NCBI GenBank assembly: GCA_003342895.1
Contig: PTFA01000487.1
Coordinates: 48,534-112,533, forward strand
Source: Casuarius casuarius
Lineage: Eukaryota; Chordata; Aves; Casuariiformes; Casuariidae
DNA: 64,000 nucleotides
Direction: 5' to 3'
Position numbers and translations under genes: made by a program. Of this stretch, positions 1 through 13,658 are shown in pieces (within the stretch, counting starts at the first letter, position 1; every line of letters starts with the position of its first letter). The notes beneath the pieces were generated by a model. That model did no database searches, was not told the origin of the DNA, and worked only from the letters and a program-made list of their open reading frames with translations.

Positions 1-81
1 TAATTGATCTTACCCATGCGTTGCCTGAGCAGCCAATGTACACTCAATCCTAGGGCAGCAACTGCGGGAGGCCGTCCCCGT
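1..81. other. Left flank of the assembly gap, no gene seen
   Basis: This is a short piece of unique sequence that becomes G/C-rich as it approaches the run of Ns. No start, domain or repeat family is recognisable. Open frames that appear to cross this piece consist almost wholly of the Ns that follow. Confidence 0.6.
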
Positions 82-695
82 NNNNNNNNNNNNNNNNNNN
101 NNNNNNNNNNNNNNNNNNNNNNNNNNNNNNNNNNNNNNNNNNNNNNNNNNNNNNNNNNNNNNNNNNNNNNNNNNNNNNNNNNNNNNNNNNNNNNNNNNNN
201 NNNNNNNNNNNNNNNNNNNNNNNNNNNNNNNNNNNNNNNNNNNNNNNNNNNNNNNNNNNNNNNNNNNNNNNNNNNNNNNNNNNNNNNNNNNNNNNNNNNN
301 NNNNNNNNNNNNNNNNNNNNNNNNNNNNNNNNNNNNNNNNNNNNNNNNNNNNNNNNNNNNNNNNNNNNNNNNNNNNNNNNNNNNNNNNNNNNNNNNNNNN
401 NNNNNNNNNNNNNNNNNNNNNNNNNNNNNNNNNNNNNNNNNNNNNNNNNNNNNNNNNNNNNNNNNNNNNNNNNNNNNNNNNNNNNNNNNNNNNNNNNNNN
501 NNNNNNNNNNNNNNNNNNNNNNNNNNNNNNNNNNNNNNNNNNNNNNNNNNNNNNNNNNNNNNNNNNNNNNNNNNNNNNNNNNNNNNNNNNNNNNNNNNNN
601 NNNNNNNNNNNNNNNNNNNNNNNNNNNNNNNNNNNNNNNNNNNNNNNNNNNNNNNNNNNNNNNNNNNNNNNNNNNNNNNNNNNNNNNNNNNNNNN
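82..695. other. Assembly gap (614 Ns)
   Basis: An unbroken run of N. The left edge is G/C-rich and the right edge begins with a run of eight Gs followed by a second G run and then a C run near 730. Edges like these often mark sequence that polymerases read poorly, such as a G-quadruplex or a GC-rich repeat. What lies inside cannot be known from this window, and the N count may be an estimate. Confidence 0.99.
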
Positions 696-3600
696 GGGGG
701 GGGAATGGGGGAGTAAAGCTGGGAGCATCCCCCCACATATGTATATATAAACATGTGCATGGATAAATACATATAGCTATACCAAATTTAAAAAAATGTT
801 ATACTTCTGGCTATAAATTAGCCCTTTTACATTTACATCACTTCTGTATTTCCCAAAATGATTTTGGGTCACTAGGGGTTTTAAATGTCTTTTAGAATTA
901 AAAACAAGCCTAAACATTAGATACAACTTGGTAAAACTTGCATGGTACCTTTCAAATATATTCTTCACCAACAAATAAATGCATCCCTAAGTTTCATTAA
1001 CTGTTGCCCCCCAAAATACTTAATGTGTTTTTCCTCTGTCAAATACCCATATTTCTTCTTTTATACTGCCCAATAAAGGTCCAAAATATTTAGGCCTTCT
1101 GTTGAAACAGTTCTTTCCTAATTATTTTATTATACGTACCAGAATCATCCAGTGATAACAGCTGAAATCAGATAGGATACACAAAGGGAATTTATCTGTT
1201 CATTAACTTTAGAATGGACACTATAAAATGTAACAGATAATACTAGCCATAAAGACAAGAAGCTTTATGGCTACCTCCAGATTTGTGGAACTAGACCTTT
1301 GTTTTAAGTTGCACATACCACAATGCAGTGCTACATTTGGAGGAAGTCAATCTCTGGAATAAAATAAGATATTCCAGGAATAAAAGTCATTCTAAAGGTC
1401 AACTTCTGAATGTGGATTTTTAAACACAGACACAGTTCTGCCTCGATTATTCAGAGCTATTATCCTGTAGATCACTCCAATCAAAACTGCAAATTCACCT
1501 TCCCTTTCAATTACCTAATTGTAATTTTTCACTTAGGAGCAAAGCCTTTCTTCACATCTTCACAATTCCAACCACTTTATCACAGCCTCAATTCCTCCAA
1601 TTTATTCAGCAGTCAAACAGATTTCAAAACTCCATTCTCTCATGCACCTGGACTATGGTTTTATGTAGCTTGCAATTTACTTCACGGTTGGTAGCTTGTC
1701 TATCAAAAACAGACAAGCAAATAAACAAACAAAAATAAACAAAAACAAATAAAGAAAATCTTTGATCTGCAAAGATGAAGACTTGGAAGTTTTTTTAGGT
1801 AATTTATTAAAAAATATATATGTATTTGCCTACTTGCCTCTGACATGTTACTAGATGGCATAACATAACTAGTGCAATTTTAGTGTGATTTCATTCCAGA
1901 AAGGTTTTATCTTGAACTGTGCAAGGAAGCTACAGCAGGCCATGCTGAGCTTTGGTAGCTAAATGGTAGCTGAGCATTATTAGCTGAGCCTAATCTGTTT
2001 CCCAGCTTTCATTTCTCAAAAATACTTCTCACCACGTACTGTATATGCTTTCTTTTTCCACCTTTGCCATCTGGTTGTGTACAGAAGTGTCCAAACAGAA
2101 GAGTCAGAAGACTTGCTATTACAGTATTTCCCATTTACCAACACAACATTACAGATTGCTTCAGTTGAAGAGTTTTAAATATGCAGGTTTTATTTCATCT
2201 GTTTATTCACATGACTTCAGTATTCCTACTACAACTTAAAGTACTAGAATTTAATGTATTTTAATCTACCTGTAGCTCACTGATATCCAGTTCAGTTTCA
2301 ATACTCACTTTTTATTATTTTCCAAGTAAAAGACTTTAAAGTATATATCCAGGTTCAATACATGTGTATCTCACCTAAACTTTACTTCCTTTAGTGTATG
2401 CTGAGAATATGTAGCAAGGTCTCTCCTGTCTGCTTTCCAGGCAGGATTGCTGTATTCCAGGCCTGTGTCCTTTCCAAACTCTTTCATAAAAACGAGCGTG
2501 CAACTCACACATACTGCTGCTTGAGTAATTCCATCAGTGCTGAAATTTTCTAGGAGAAGTTTTATCTGTTTCATCTAATGACTAGCAAATCCTATCACTT
2601 TACAATGAAATTACTTGTGTCAAAGACACACGTGGGTCAATACCAGGCAAAAGCATCCCAAAGTCCCTCCTTAAAACCTTAGCGATCAACAGTAGGAAGG
2701 AAAAAAAATCAGAATATCTTGAAGCCAATGTGTTTCAATGTTACAATATGTTCCAGTTTGATGTAACTTTTGATTTGATGCCCGCAGCTAATCTCCAAAT
2801 CAAATATATAGCAGGAGAGAGAGGAGAGAGCTTAAGGAATCACTTACTACCTTGCAGTCAGGAAAAAATGTATATACATCTATATGAAACTTATGCCATA
2901 TTTGTTCCTTCCAGAGATTTTCTCTGGAAAAAATAGCTGCATCACATTGTTGAAACAACTAATGTCGATGATAATAGACAGACACAGTCAAAATGAGTTG
3001 TCAAAAGATACAACAAATGCCTAAGATGTAAATGTCTTGAGGCTTGATGTTTCACAAAGCGACCTGATGTTAGCAAAACACTTGTGCAAGTTCAGTGTCT
3101 ACTGGCTACGTTTCTCTGCTGATTGCTCCTGCTACACTTTTGACCTTATGCTGTCTTAACTCTGGCTTCTCTTTAAAGCCTTTGCTTTGCCTCTAAACAC
3201 CCAATTTTCTACCCATACTCAAATTATGGCATATTCTCTACTTAGTCAAGCAAATTGAGGGACTTGCTTTTCCTTCTATTTGATAGGCTCTTTATCTAGC
3301 TTTATTTCTGATTTTGAAAGCCATGACTCAGAAGCATAGCTACTTACAGAAGGAGTTATACCAAAAGAGATAGTTAAAGATTGGTGTCACAAACCACCTG
3401 TTTGGGCAGACAGAAATCCTAGTTGTCTATCAAATAAATCATGTCAGACACACCACACTCTTTCCAACTACCAGTTTCAGAATATGAGAAAAACCAATAA
3501 CTGCAGAAAAATCAGAAGAGAGCCTGCTTGTCATCAAAGACTCTTGCATATCTCACTTTCAGTCTGAGTCATTTAGAAAATAAAATATTAATACGGACTG

Positions 3601-6600
3601 CAGGGAACTGTTTGTGAATTTATATAGTTCTAAAGGGTGCAAATATCTCCAAATTCCCAAGGTTGTTCTTTGGAATTATACCACTTTCAGAGTTAAAAAA
3701 GTACACAGCCTGGAAGCTCTTTTTGAGAGGAAGTATTTGGAGCAGTCTCAGGTGATACATGCAATTTGAAAATCACCTGATTAGTCATGATTAGGCTGTA
3801 GAGTACTTAAATTTTTAATTTCGTAGTATTGTAACAGTATCCCCAGGAGCCACTATTTTACAGAATTAAACATTATGATTTATGGAATATAAGCATCTAA
3901 ATACAGCAATTTTGCCATAGTGACCTGCTGAGTAAAGTATTCTACTATGATAAATCTGTAATGGTGTGTCACAAAGTGCAATGGCTTCAGGTTCTTCTTA
4001 AATTCACATCAGTTGTTCATGAATAGGATCAAGGAGTGACAGAAGAAACAGTTCATATTTATAGAGAATAATTACATCTACAACTCCAAGGAAAACTGAT
4101 TTGAACAGTGAATTAATAACGTCTGCTGAGGGACTAATCTGAAATATTATGCAAGGAAAGTACCTTAGCAGGTGTATGATCTTAACCTTGAGGACAAATA
4201 AGGGAAATCATGATGGGTGACTATATTTCTTATTGCTTTGTGCTCATGAAGCAGGACGGAAATAGTGTAAGCTAGCAGATCATTCATTATCTTGTTTAAT
4301 TTCCTTTCCATCCCCTCAATACATAGAGAGCCTGCAGTCACCCATTCAATCATCGTAATTGCATCATGCATCAGAATTTCCAAGTAACTCTATACCCTAT
4401 CTGATAACTTGCTATTTGTTGCATTTATAGTACTCATATTTTCACTACACTTTCCATAGCCTCTGTGCCATTCTATTTATATGGGGAAGAGAGGAACTCA
4501 CCTTTTTTGAGAGAAGCTTTTTTTGCTGTAATTAACTCTGCACAATGGCTTATATTTTTGCTCAGAGGTGTACAAGTCATCTGTGCCTCTAATATGGTAT
4601 TCTTAAAAAGTCATTTGGCAAATTATGAGATTTCTGAGCATTTCTACTTTAACCTTCAGCCTTCTGTTAACATTTTACATCATTTAACTCAAAGCAGAGA
4701 CATTCAGATCTCCAAATGCAATTATCAAGAATTAGGTGTGAAGCTACAGCTTTAAAAATTTTACACTAATTGTTACATCAGCCTTTGAGATAGGTGAAAT
4801 TATAGAGCTTTCTGAACAGAGCCCGTGCCTATGAAAAGTGTTAGACACTTACAGACCGACATAGTAACCAGAGTTTAAGTACTCAAGTTTCAAAGTAAGA
4901 TCCAGTGGTATTTTTTTTTTTCCCAGAGAGTATTGACTCCAACTGTTACTCAGAGCTAAAGCTAACGTTCAGCCTACTGATCTCCAGCATACTCTGTACA
5001 GAATGAGAGAACATGAAGGAAAGAAAAACCTTTCCCTCATTTCCTATCTTACTGTCATGCAGGAGAACAAAGCTGCATTTTGTTGAAAGACAGAATATGC
5101 TGACGTACATTCCCTGGTAAGTATATTATACTTTTAGGGAAAAGTGTTCTGAGCCTGCTGCGATGGCATCATTGTTCTTATGGAAGGCAAGGAAATGTAG
5201 AAAACATGCCCATGCTGGAATTCAAAATTAAGATGATTTTTTAATATAATAGAAAAGTAGAGAAAGGTCCACTGGAGTTAGAACATAAAAACTACATATC
5301 TTTGTGAGTCTACAAAGCACGCTCAGCTGGAACATCCCAGACATGCATTTCAGAACAAACCTTAGATGCTAATATTAACCTCAGCAGCAACTTCCTACAG
5401 TAGAAATGTAGAAGACATGTTTTTCAAGGCTCTCCAGGCTCTCCATGCTTCTTTAAGAATTATTTTTCTTGTGGTCACAACTTCAACCTTATCTTTGAAC
5501 AGTTAGCTTTACTGTAAATACACACAAAACTCCCTTGCATTTGCATTACAAACACTTGTGTATTAAAAAGGAAATTTCTTTCGCACAACCAGCATCATCA
5601 TGGGTGCCAATTTTTATGTGTAAATATTCAAAATTATCAAACTGAAAAACGTAGTCAATGCAGAGAAAGAGCTTAAAAAACTACTTGCTTGCTTTTGTCA
5701 GGTGATCTATAAGGATGGATTATTGTGTCTGCATTTGCATTACTGAAGTTCAGAAAGAGGCTTTACTTTTCAAGAAATAATATGTGCTGAATTCTACTCC
5801 AAAAAATGATGCATGATGACATATTTCCTAGGTCCATCTGTAGTCTGCAGTGTCTACAAAAATAAGTCTAAACTGAGGCCAACAGAATAGAAGTCTGCTT
5901 ATTGGGCAACAAGGTGTTCATACATATTGTATGTTTTCCACTTTCAAAATAAGTAAACAAGGTTAGGACAGTATGAAGTGAAGCAATTACAAATCCCTGA
6001 AAACTTTCCTTTACCCTGTAAGATATCCTTAATGCATATGCTGAGAAGAGGCATAGCAGGAGTAAGTTTTGCAGAGTACTATAAGAACACTGAGAGAACC
6101 AACAGTGAAATATTAGAAATATGGTAGAAATAAATAGAAAATTATATTGTTACTTATTTAGCTGAGGTTGTGCAGTCTCTTTTCATAGTTCGCTTTGAAT
6201 TATGGTCTAATTTAAAGGCAACATTAGGTTTTTTGCAGTATTGAAAAAAAAAAAAAAAAGAAACAAAGAAAGAGAGAGATCATTCTGCTGTAAAATGCTG
6301 AAACTTTCTAACTCTCCCTTGGGAGAAATATTATTTCTCTGTTTAATATTGAAGAAGCCAATGTTATGGTTGAGAATGATAACTTCAGGGTGAGAAATAA
6401 AATTATTTATATTTTCCCTGTTAAAGAAAAATGGGCTATATATATATGTATATATAGTAATTTTATTCCATTCTGACATAGTAGTAAATAATAATGCTTT
6501 TTCTGGTTAGATAGTGGTACTTTACAGCTGTTGCTTTTAGAGCTGTAAAATTCTCCACTCCACCAGAGGAGCCTGAGATGCACAGACAGAGGAAATAAAA

Positions 6601-9574
6601 CTCAAAGATGCAGATTTGTCACAGCACACACTAGAAGTCTACAGGTACTGGGCATGGCCACTGTTCTTTGGAAGTGACAAAGAGATAGAAGAAGAAATCT
6701 CAGTAATTTTCCCTGCGTTATATGCTGTGTCAATGACAGAATGGGAGTATGTGCCCCTGGACGGATATGCTCAAAGCTATGCCCTAATGTCATAATCCTG
6801 GGCCCGTACCTTGGCTTCACCCTGACTCTGTACTGGAAAGATCTGTGCATAGTCTTATGGTCTCCTACACTTGGACTTTTTTTCTCCTTAGGATGTAGCT
6901 GTCCCTATATTCAATAAACCAGAACTATAAGACTGGTTAAGAAACAGTTTTCTAGGTTTAATAAAAGTTCCAGATTTTTTTATAATTGGCATATTTGTCT
7001 TATATGTCTCACAAAAACATCAAGAACAGAGTAGACATGTCATTCTTTAAATAAAACATAAAAAAAGGGAAGTTACAACCCTCTTTATTTTATTATAGGC
7101 TCCTTAGTAAAAAATTTTTTCTTCATCTGGAGTTATTTAGTAATATGAAAATCTTACCTGTCAGAATTAAAAAAGAAAACAAAAACAGAGACACAACTTT
7201 TCCAGTTCCTATGAATGCAAGAGGGAAAAAAATGCTTAAAGACACAAAAATATCATGTAGAAATGAATCCACCTTTAAAGAGAAAACACTAGCAGGCTAA
7301 GTATATTTTACGCTGGATGAAGGGGAGGAACTGACTAATTTTAGAACTCACAGTCAGCAGTGCAAAACAGAGCATATGCAAGAAATTGTAATGAGCTTTC
7401 TTCAACTTGGAAAACATAACAATATGGCTCATTGAATTATAATTCTAACTAAAATAGGTGGAAATTCTTTGTAATCCTGAACTTTTCAAGAGGCAAGTTA
7501 TGAATTATTTGTTCAAATTATCTTTCACTGGCTAAATAAGCATCACTAAAACTGATGTGGAAGCAACAGCTGACAACTTGTTTGAAATCCCAATGGAAGT
7601 CAGTTATGCCTAATATCTTTCCTTTCATTCCTAGGAATGGATTTCAGAAAGTGTGCACTGTTCCAGTCTTTGCTTTACCGGAAGAGAGGATGTATTATTC
7701 CAGCCGTTCTCCTGTTCTCATTCACCATTTGTTAACTTATTCAACATAGTTCAACTGACAACATTCAATTTTTCTATGGCAAGAAGTCCTATTATAGCAA
7801 GAGCAATACACTGCACTTTATAACAAACCTTCCAAAAGATCTTGTTTTCACTTAGAAAGCTTCCACACAATATTTAGCATTGAAGTTTATGCTTACATAA
7901 ACAATCTCCTTTCACACAGTTCAGTCAAGCATAAAGTCAAAAAAAGTATGGCTCCATGGCTACTGAATATGTCCATTTAAAAAATAACCTCCTTGAAACC
8001 GGTTATTGATTTGTTAGCCAGTTCTCTTCACTTGCTGATCAAAGGGTGTCAGCCATCTCTGATAAACTGATCATTGCTTCTGGCTGTTATAAAAGACTAC
8101 TCTAGCTTCAGAGAGACTATGATTACAAAATAAATCCCTAAAACTCTGGAAAAAAATGTGCAATATAATGGTATAGCACTTTAACTGGATGTTCTTTATA
8201 TCCATAAATACGCAGAAGAGAACTGTGTCATAAGCTGATCATTTCTTGTTAGTTAATGGTAAATATATATGGAAAATTACTGTCATATACTTGTAGTTTT
8301 TATAATACAATATGGTATTATAAATATAGTGTCTTGCTTTAGTGATTGGTTAATTCCACCCTATCTCACAATGTAAGAAGAACACAGATTTATGACTTTC
8401 TGTACTCTTTGGTTACAACCTCTGTCTGTACTTTTACTCTGCAATAACTTTGTTTCACAATTTTAGCAGCAAGTTAACTCTCTAGGAGCACAGGTTGTGT
8501 CCTCTTCTGTTGAAAAATGATACTATGTAAGACTTTGAATCAGAAACAACTTCAATCTCTGGTTCATATTAGCAATATCTCTTTCAGAAACACATAGCTT
8601 CTTAGGTATAAACAGATTAGAATTTCATTTTCAAAAGTAATTACAATTTTACATCCTAAATTATTCTAGTAAGGAAAGATAACCTTCACAGAACATGAGT
8701 CCTACTCATTTTCATTTCCTGCGGTGCCTTGAAAATCCTTTAGTTGCAGAAAAATTGAGGACTGACTAGTGCGGAAGTGTGACAATCAGGAAAGGTTATG
8801 GTCACTGTAAACTTTTTGTTTGAGTTAATTCCACCTTTTACCTTCCTTGGATAAACCGCGTCTAACATCATGCAAGGATAAGTAAAGCAAGTGCCTTAGA
8901 ACAACTAACTCTTCCTCATACACACATAAACACACATCTTTTAAAATCTTTTGAAAGCCTTAAGGCTAAACTAGATTAGGTCTTGTAATAAATTGTGCTC
9001 CAAATCTCTATTCCTCCTTCTTCTATTTAAAGTAACAAGGTAAGGTTAAAGTCTCTGCAAACACAAGGTCAAAAACATTTTTCTCCAGTGACAGTTTTTA
9101 ACGCAAGGACTGTAACTGTTTCTGCCCAGAACCAACATCAAAAGCCTACTAACCAGCAACAATACCTGAATATCTTCCTGTAAGATAGACTTTCTATTTG
9201 TCCAGAAGGACCTGGCTAGATTTACATGCAGCTAAATACAATTTCAAAGATAACACAATTATGCATGAAAGCTTCTCTCACCTCAGCTTTTGACCACAAA
9301 TTGAAACAAATGGACAACAAATTGAAACATAGAAAACTTTTAAATCTGGTTTGGATATCTTTCAAAAATTATGAGAATGACTGTATATTTCTCTCTTATT
9401 TGGTGAAACAAAAGGAGCAGGATATATAGAAGGTAAATCATACCCTAAAAGCTTTGTTCTCTGTTTTTTGTTGGCCAATTTCAAATTAACAACATAAAAA
9501 AAGGAAAAATCTAGGATGTCTTAAAGTTTTTTGAACTGAGATAAACAATGGAAAGAAAAGAAAAGCAAGAGCAA
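696..9574. other. AT-rich non-coding stretch, no gene or recognised element
   Basis: Nearly 9 kb of AT-rich sequence with only short, unrelated open frames (under 100 codons) on both strands. None shows a domain, signal peptide or convincing splice context. Minor features are an A run near 6,243-6,260 and a TA-rich patch near 6,434-6,458. No LTR, LINE or RNA gene was recognised. Old, diverged repeats could be present but cannot be called by eye. Confidence 0.5.
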
Positions 9575-9599
9575 AATAATAATAATAATAATAATAATA
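9575..9599. repeat. (AAT)n microsatellite
   Basis: About eight uninterrupted AAT units, preceded by A/G-rich sequence and followed by an AAG-type purine stretch. Likely length-polymorphic. Confidence 0.95.
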
Positions 9600-11589
9600 G
9601 AAGAAGAAAATATTAGGTGTATGGGGCGAACAAAATATCAAAAATGGCAAAAGCAAGTTGTTAGTTGTTAGCTACCTCCTCATATCACTGCAGGAAAAAA
9701 AAATGCCAGTAAAAGTCCATTCTCTTTCTGGCATAACCAAATGAGGACTGTAGTCTTCTCTGAGGCTTCACCTATCACTCTTTATCCCTGGGATACTTTC
9801 CTCTTCTCTTTAATAGGAAAGAATAAACAAAGCAAAGATGATAGCCTACAACTTTGCATCGTGCAAGATTTGGCCTCTATATCAGCATGCTGCTGAGTGG
9901 CTGTTTCAGGATGTGAGGATATTTGGGGGCCTTCTAGGACAAGAAGTGTCCAGAGAAAATGTTGGAGAATTCTTTCAAGCATGTGGGATAGCAAAAGGAC
10001 AAAGGAATATTTGGCACAAGCCATGTTGCCATTGGCTTTGGGAGCACTCCACAAGGCCAACTATTGAGAGATCCTTGCACGCTCATAGTTTAATGTGGAA
10101 TAGTTAGTCAAGATGGTTGCCATAGAGTCTGACTGGTGAGAGTAGAGGCAGCGGGACAGAACTACTATCTCATTTAACTGACAATGCAGATATACTCATA
10201 TATGTTCAAATAATGACTATGTGGAAAACCTCATCTCACTGCTTAGGTTATCAGAAAAGCTACCTGGTGTCTTCAAAATATGTATTCTTATGGGAAATAA
10301 ATATAGCTACAACCAAAACAAAAATGACATATGCCACATTATCTTGTAATTTACAGAGCATTGGATTACATTTGCAATTCAGAGTCAGATAGGTAATTAT
10401 GTCTGTGAATTTAGCCAATGTCCAACAGTAGTATATGATTTCTATATGTAACTTGGTTGTTCTCGAATAGTTGTTCTCTTATCCCTTTGCATTGATCGAT
10501 TATGTTCAGAGAAAATACAAGCCTGGGAATACCTCTAATTTTGTTTCCCTGCATACTGACTTATCATTAGAATTAATTGTACTCCTTCCATCAAATATGG
10601 CTATGTAGAAGAAAATAGTGTTGCTCAGTTCAAAATGTTAAGGGAAAATGTCAGGTTCGGATGCGTACATGTTCTTCATGAGCCTCTTGCAGATAAACAT
10701 ATAAGATTGTTTTCATGGCAACATGTTAGATAATTAATTAACATTGTATATCTAATTACTTGCTGCCTTCCAATACAATAATCCATTCACTGTCCTAAAA
10801 TTTAATTTTAAGATGGGCTGATATGTCTTTTATTTTACCAAACAGTTCTAATAAGATTTTACACGATAAAAGAAAGGTCTATACAGAATGTGTAATTCTT
10901 CAGTTTTAAAAATTTGTAGTCAGATTCCGTAATATCAGATGATCACATGCTCTGAAATCCTAATCATTTATCTCAAATAATTTTCAACATTATTTTCTTT
11001 CTTTCCTCATCCTCTACAATCAGTACCTATGAAGATAGTATAGATCTTTTAAGATGTGCTTTGTCATCTTTCAAAAAGAAGGGAATAAAATAAGAGTAGT
11101 TACATTGAAATGTGACTGACTGCCAGTTGATTGATTTGAATATAATCAGATATGCTTTGTCTAGATATTCAAGCTACTTTAAAGGCCTGAATAATGAGTA
11201 CAGTAATAAAGTAAGGAGTTTCTTAAGACTGTTGTTTTGTGTGTGTTTCAGAGTCACCGCCATTACCACCACTTGCTGTTAAATAAATAATGTATACATA
11301 GATAGGAAAATGGGAAAATTCACCTCTGTGACAAAAAGAAGTTCTGTAGACCACACGTGTCCTAACCAGAGAAAATCCTAATCAGACATATAATGATGTA
11401 GTATTAATGTGATATTATATTTCCTGAATCTGAATGATTTTGCCTTCTCACAATAGAAAAATTAAAAATAAAATTATGGACGAATCAGTTTGATTTTTAT
11501 TATAAAAGGAGATAGCAAAAAAACCCCTCTTGATAGTGAAAATACCTTGCCTTGATTCAAACCACACCACTCAAGAAGAAGTGGAACTG
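9600..11589. other. Non-coding stretch with a slightly GC-richer island
   Basis: Mostly AT-rich. The part from about 9,780 to 10,150 is less AT-rich than its surroundings and is open in both directions (plus frame 9,838-10,107, 89 codons; minus frame 9,782-10,060, 92 codons). Neither product resembles a family I know, and two overlapping opposite frames in one island suggest low stop density from base composition rather than a gene. A decayed transposon piece is possible. Confidence 0.45.
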
Positions 11590-13308
11590 TTATTGCATTG
11601 CTACAAACATAGGAACAAAAAGTAAAGGAAATTCACATATTTCAATTTGTGCCAGTTGCCTCTTCTCTTGTCACTGAGTACTGCTGAGAAGAGCCTGGCT
11701 CTATCATCTCTACTCCCCTCCATCAGATATAAATATTACTAAGATTCCTCCCTGTTCTCCAGGCTAAACAGTCCCAGTTCTCTCAGCTTCTCTGCATATG
11801 AGACATGATACAGGTCCTTAAGGATCACTGTGGCCTTACGTTATACTTGCTTCAGCCTGTCCATGTCTGTCTAATAGTGGGGAGCCCAGAACTGGACATA
11901 ATGTTCCAGACATGGCCTCACAAGCACTGAGAAAAGGAAAGGATCATCTCCCTCAACCTGCTGGTAATGGTCTTCCTCATGCAGCCCAGGATGCTATTGA
12001 CCTTCTTTGCTGCAAGGACACACTGGTGGCCTATGGTCAGCTTGTCCCCTGGGACACCAAAGTCCTTTTCCACAAAGCTGCTTTCCAGCTGGTTGGCCCC
12101 ATGTGTACTGGTGCATGGGATTATTCCTCCCCAAGTGCAGGACTTTGCAATTCTCCTTATTGAACTGCTTGAGATTCCTGCCTCATTTGGAGGAAGCAGG
12201 AAATGGAGAAAAGGAGGAAAGGGAGAAAATGAACCATTTCTCCAGCCTGTCGAACTCCCTCTGAAAGGTAGCACCAGATGAGTATCTGGCGTATCAGCCA
12301 CTGCTATGAGTTTTACATCCTCTGAAAATTGCTGAGGGTGCACTTTTCCTTATCATCCAGATCACTAACGAAGAGGTTAGCACTGGCCCCAGTATTGACC
12401 CTTGAGGGACACCACTTGTGGCTGGCCTCCAGCTGGACTTTGTGTCTCTGATCCCAACCCTCTGAGGCCAGCAGTTCAGACATGTTTAAGTCCACCTCAC
12501 TGTCCTCATCATTATGTCCTAGACCATACTTTATCAGTTTGTCTGTGATGGTGTTACAGCAGACAGTGTTGAAAGCCTTGCTGAAGTTGAGAAAAACAAC
12601 ATCACAGCTCTCTCCTCATCAACCGAGCCAGTCATCTCATCATAGAAAGCTAGAAGGTTAATTAAGCACCGCTTGCCTTTCCTAAATCCATTCTTGTTCT
12701 TCATAAATTTAGGTATGGTTTCCTGGAGGATTTGCTCCATCACCTTCCCAGGGATCGAGGTGGGACTGACTGATGACAGGTCCCCAGATCTTCCTCATTG
12801 CCCTTCCTGAAGATACAGAGGACATTTGTTTTCTTCCAGTTCTCAAGGATCACTACAGCCTTTCAAAGATACTCAAGAGTGGCCTCACAGTGACACTGGC
12901 CACTTCTCTCAGCACTCACAGGTCCATCCCACCAGGACCTGTGGACCTGTGTATGTCTGCTTTGTTTAAAAGTTCCCTGACCTCATCCTCCTCTAAAAAG
13001 GGTAAGTCTTTCTCATTCTGGACTTTCCCACTGGTCCCAGGAGCCTGGGTTTGCTGAAAACAAATCTTACCAGTAAAGATCAGGCCAAAGTGACGTACCT
13101 TGACTTTTCCACATCCTTGGTCAACAGGTCCTCTGCCCCGTTCAGCAGGAGGCCCATATTTCCCCCAGCCTTCCTTTTGTTGCTGATGTACATGTAGAAA
13201 CCTTTCTTGTTGCCCTTCACCTTCCTTTTCAGTCTTTCTTGCTTTAAGTATAAATGCTGCAGGTTGTCCTTCCTTACCTATGTCTAATTTCCTAGCTTGA
13301 TAGGACAA
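11590..13308 (-). pseudogene. Decayed CR1 ORF2 (reverse transcriptase) remnant
   Basis: Minus-strand frames, read from high to low coordinate, give recognisable CR1 protein pieces. At 12,916-13,308 there is the segment upstream of the polymerase core, containing FLEEDEVRELLNKADIHRST and then GPGGMDL. At 12,534-12,743 there is a fingers-region piece with GFRKGKRCLINLLAFYDEMT. At about 12,378-12,419 the RT signature TSGVPQGSILGPVL is intact, followed by a frameshift into LFVSDLDD. The catalytic FADD-type motif reads FSED at 12,317-12,328, after another frameshift. Further on come LESSFVEKDFGVPGDKLTIG and AAKKVNSILGCM, then LRELGLFSLE and ARLFSAVLSDKRRGN near 11,650-11,800. In the family this enzyme nicks DNA and reverse-transcribes its own RNA. 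This copy lacks the endonuclease, has altered catalytic residues and is broken in several frames, so it cannot be active. Confidence 0.9.
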
Positions 13309-13315
13309 AAGCCTG
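11590..13315 (-). mobile_element. CR1-type LINE (non-LTR retrotransposon), truncated at both ends
   Basis: Read on the minus strand, this 1.7-kb segment follows the order of CR1 ORF2 from upstream of the reverse transcriptase core to near the protein's C terminus. The endonuclease domain and 5' part are missing beyond about 13,315, as expected from 5' truncation during target-primed reverse transcription. The other end, near 11,590, stops in coding homology: I see no CR1 3' UTR and none of the short tandem octamers that normally end the element, so the 3' end was probably lost later. Many frameshifts and stops indicate an old copy. CR1 is the dominant LINE of birds and other sauropsids, which is the main clue to the organism. 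The subfamily cannot be named without a library comparison. Confidence 0.93.
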
Positions 13316-13601
13316 TTATTATCAATATCAGAGCTTCTTACCAGTAAACAGATCTTTTCTCCTTAAAATGAACAGTCAATCACTGAACTGAAAATCAGTC
13401 ATGTTAATTAGATAAATCTCTTCAAAACTTTTTTCAATGTTTCTTTCTTCAAAAGTCTTTCAATAGTGCCAGCCTTCATTTGAGAAAGCCTATGGGAAAA
13501 TATGCTTAAAGAGGAGTACATCTCCCACGAATTCCGCATGGTGACAGAGCATAACCGAACTTTCCTGAAAACATGTATTTTGAGACAAATCATGAATATT
13601 C

Positions 13602-13658
13602 CTATTATTATTATTATTATTATTATTATTCCTATTTATTATTATTATTATTATTATT
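13602..13658. repeat. Interrupted (ATT)n microsatellite
   Basis: Two ATT runs, about 13,602-13,630 and 13,636-13,658, are separated by a CCT-containing interruption. The same CCT motif precedes the first run, so the pattern CCT plus ATT run occurs twice in tandem. Confidence 0.95.

Noticed and set aside
4..772. Open frames across the run of Ns
   Set aside because: Almost every codon is N, so they carry no information.
9782..10107. Opposing 89- and 92-codon frames in a GC-richer island
   Set aside because: Neither product is recognisable, and two frames in opposite directions point to base composition.
11912..12281. Plus-strand frames of 83-104 codons over the CR1
   Set aside because: The protein homology of the element lies on the minus strand; these are shadow frames.
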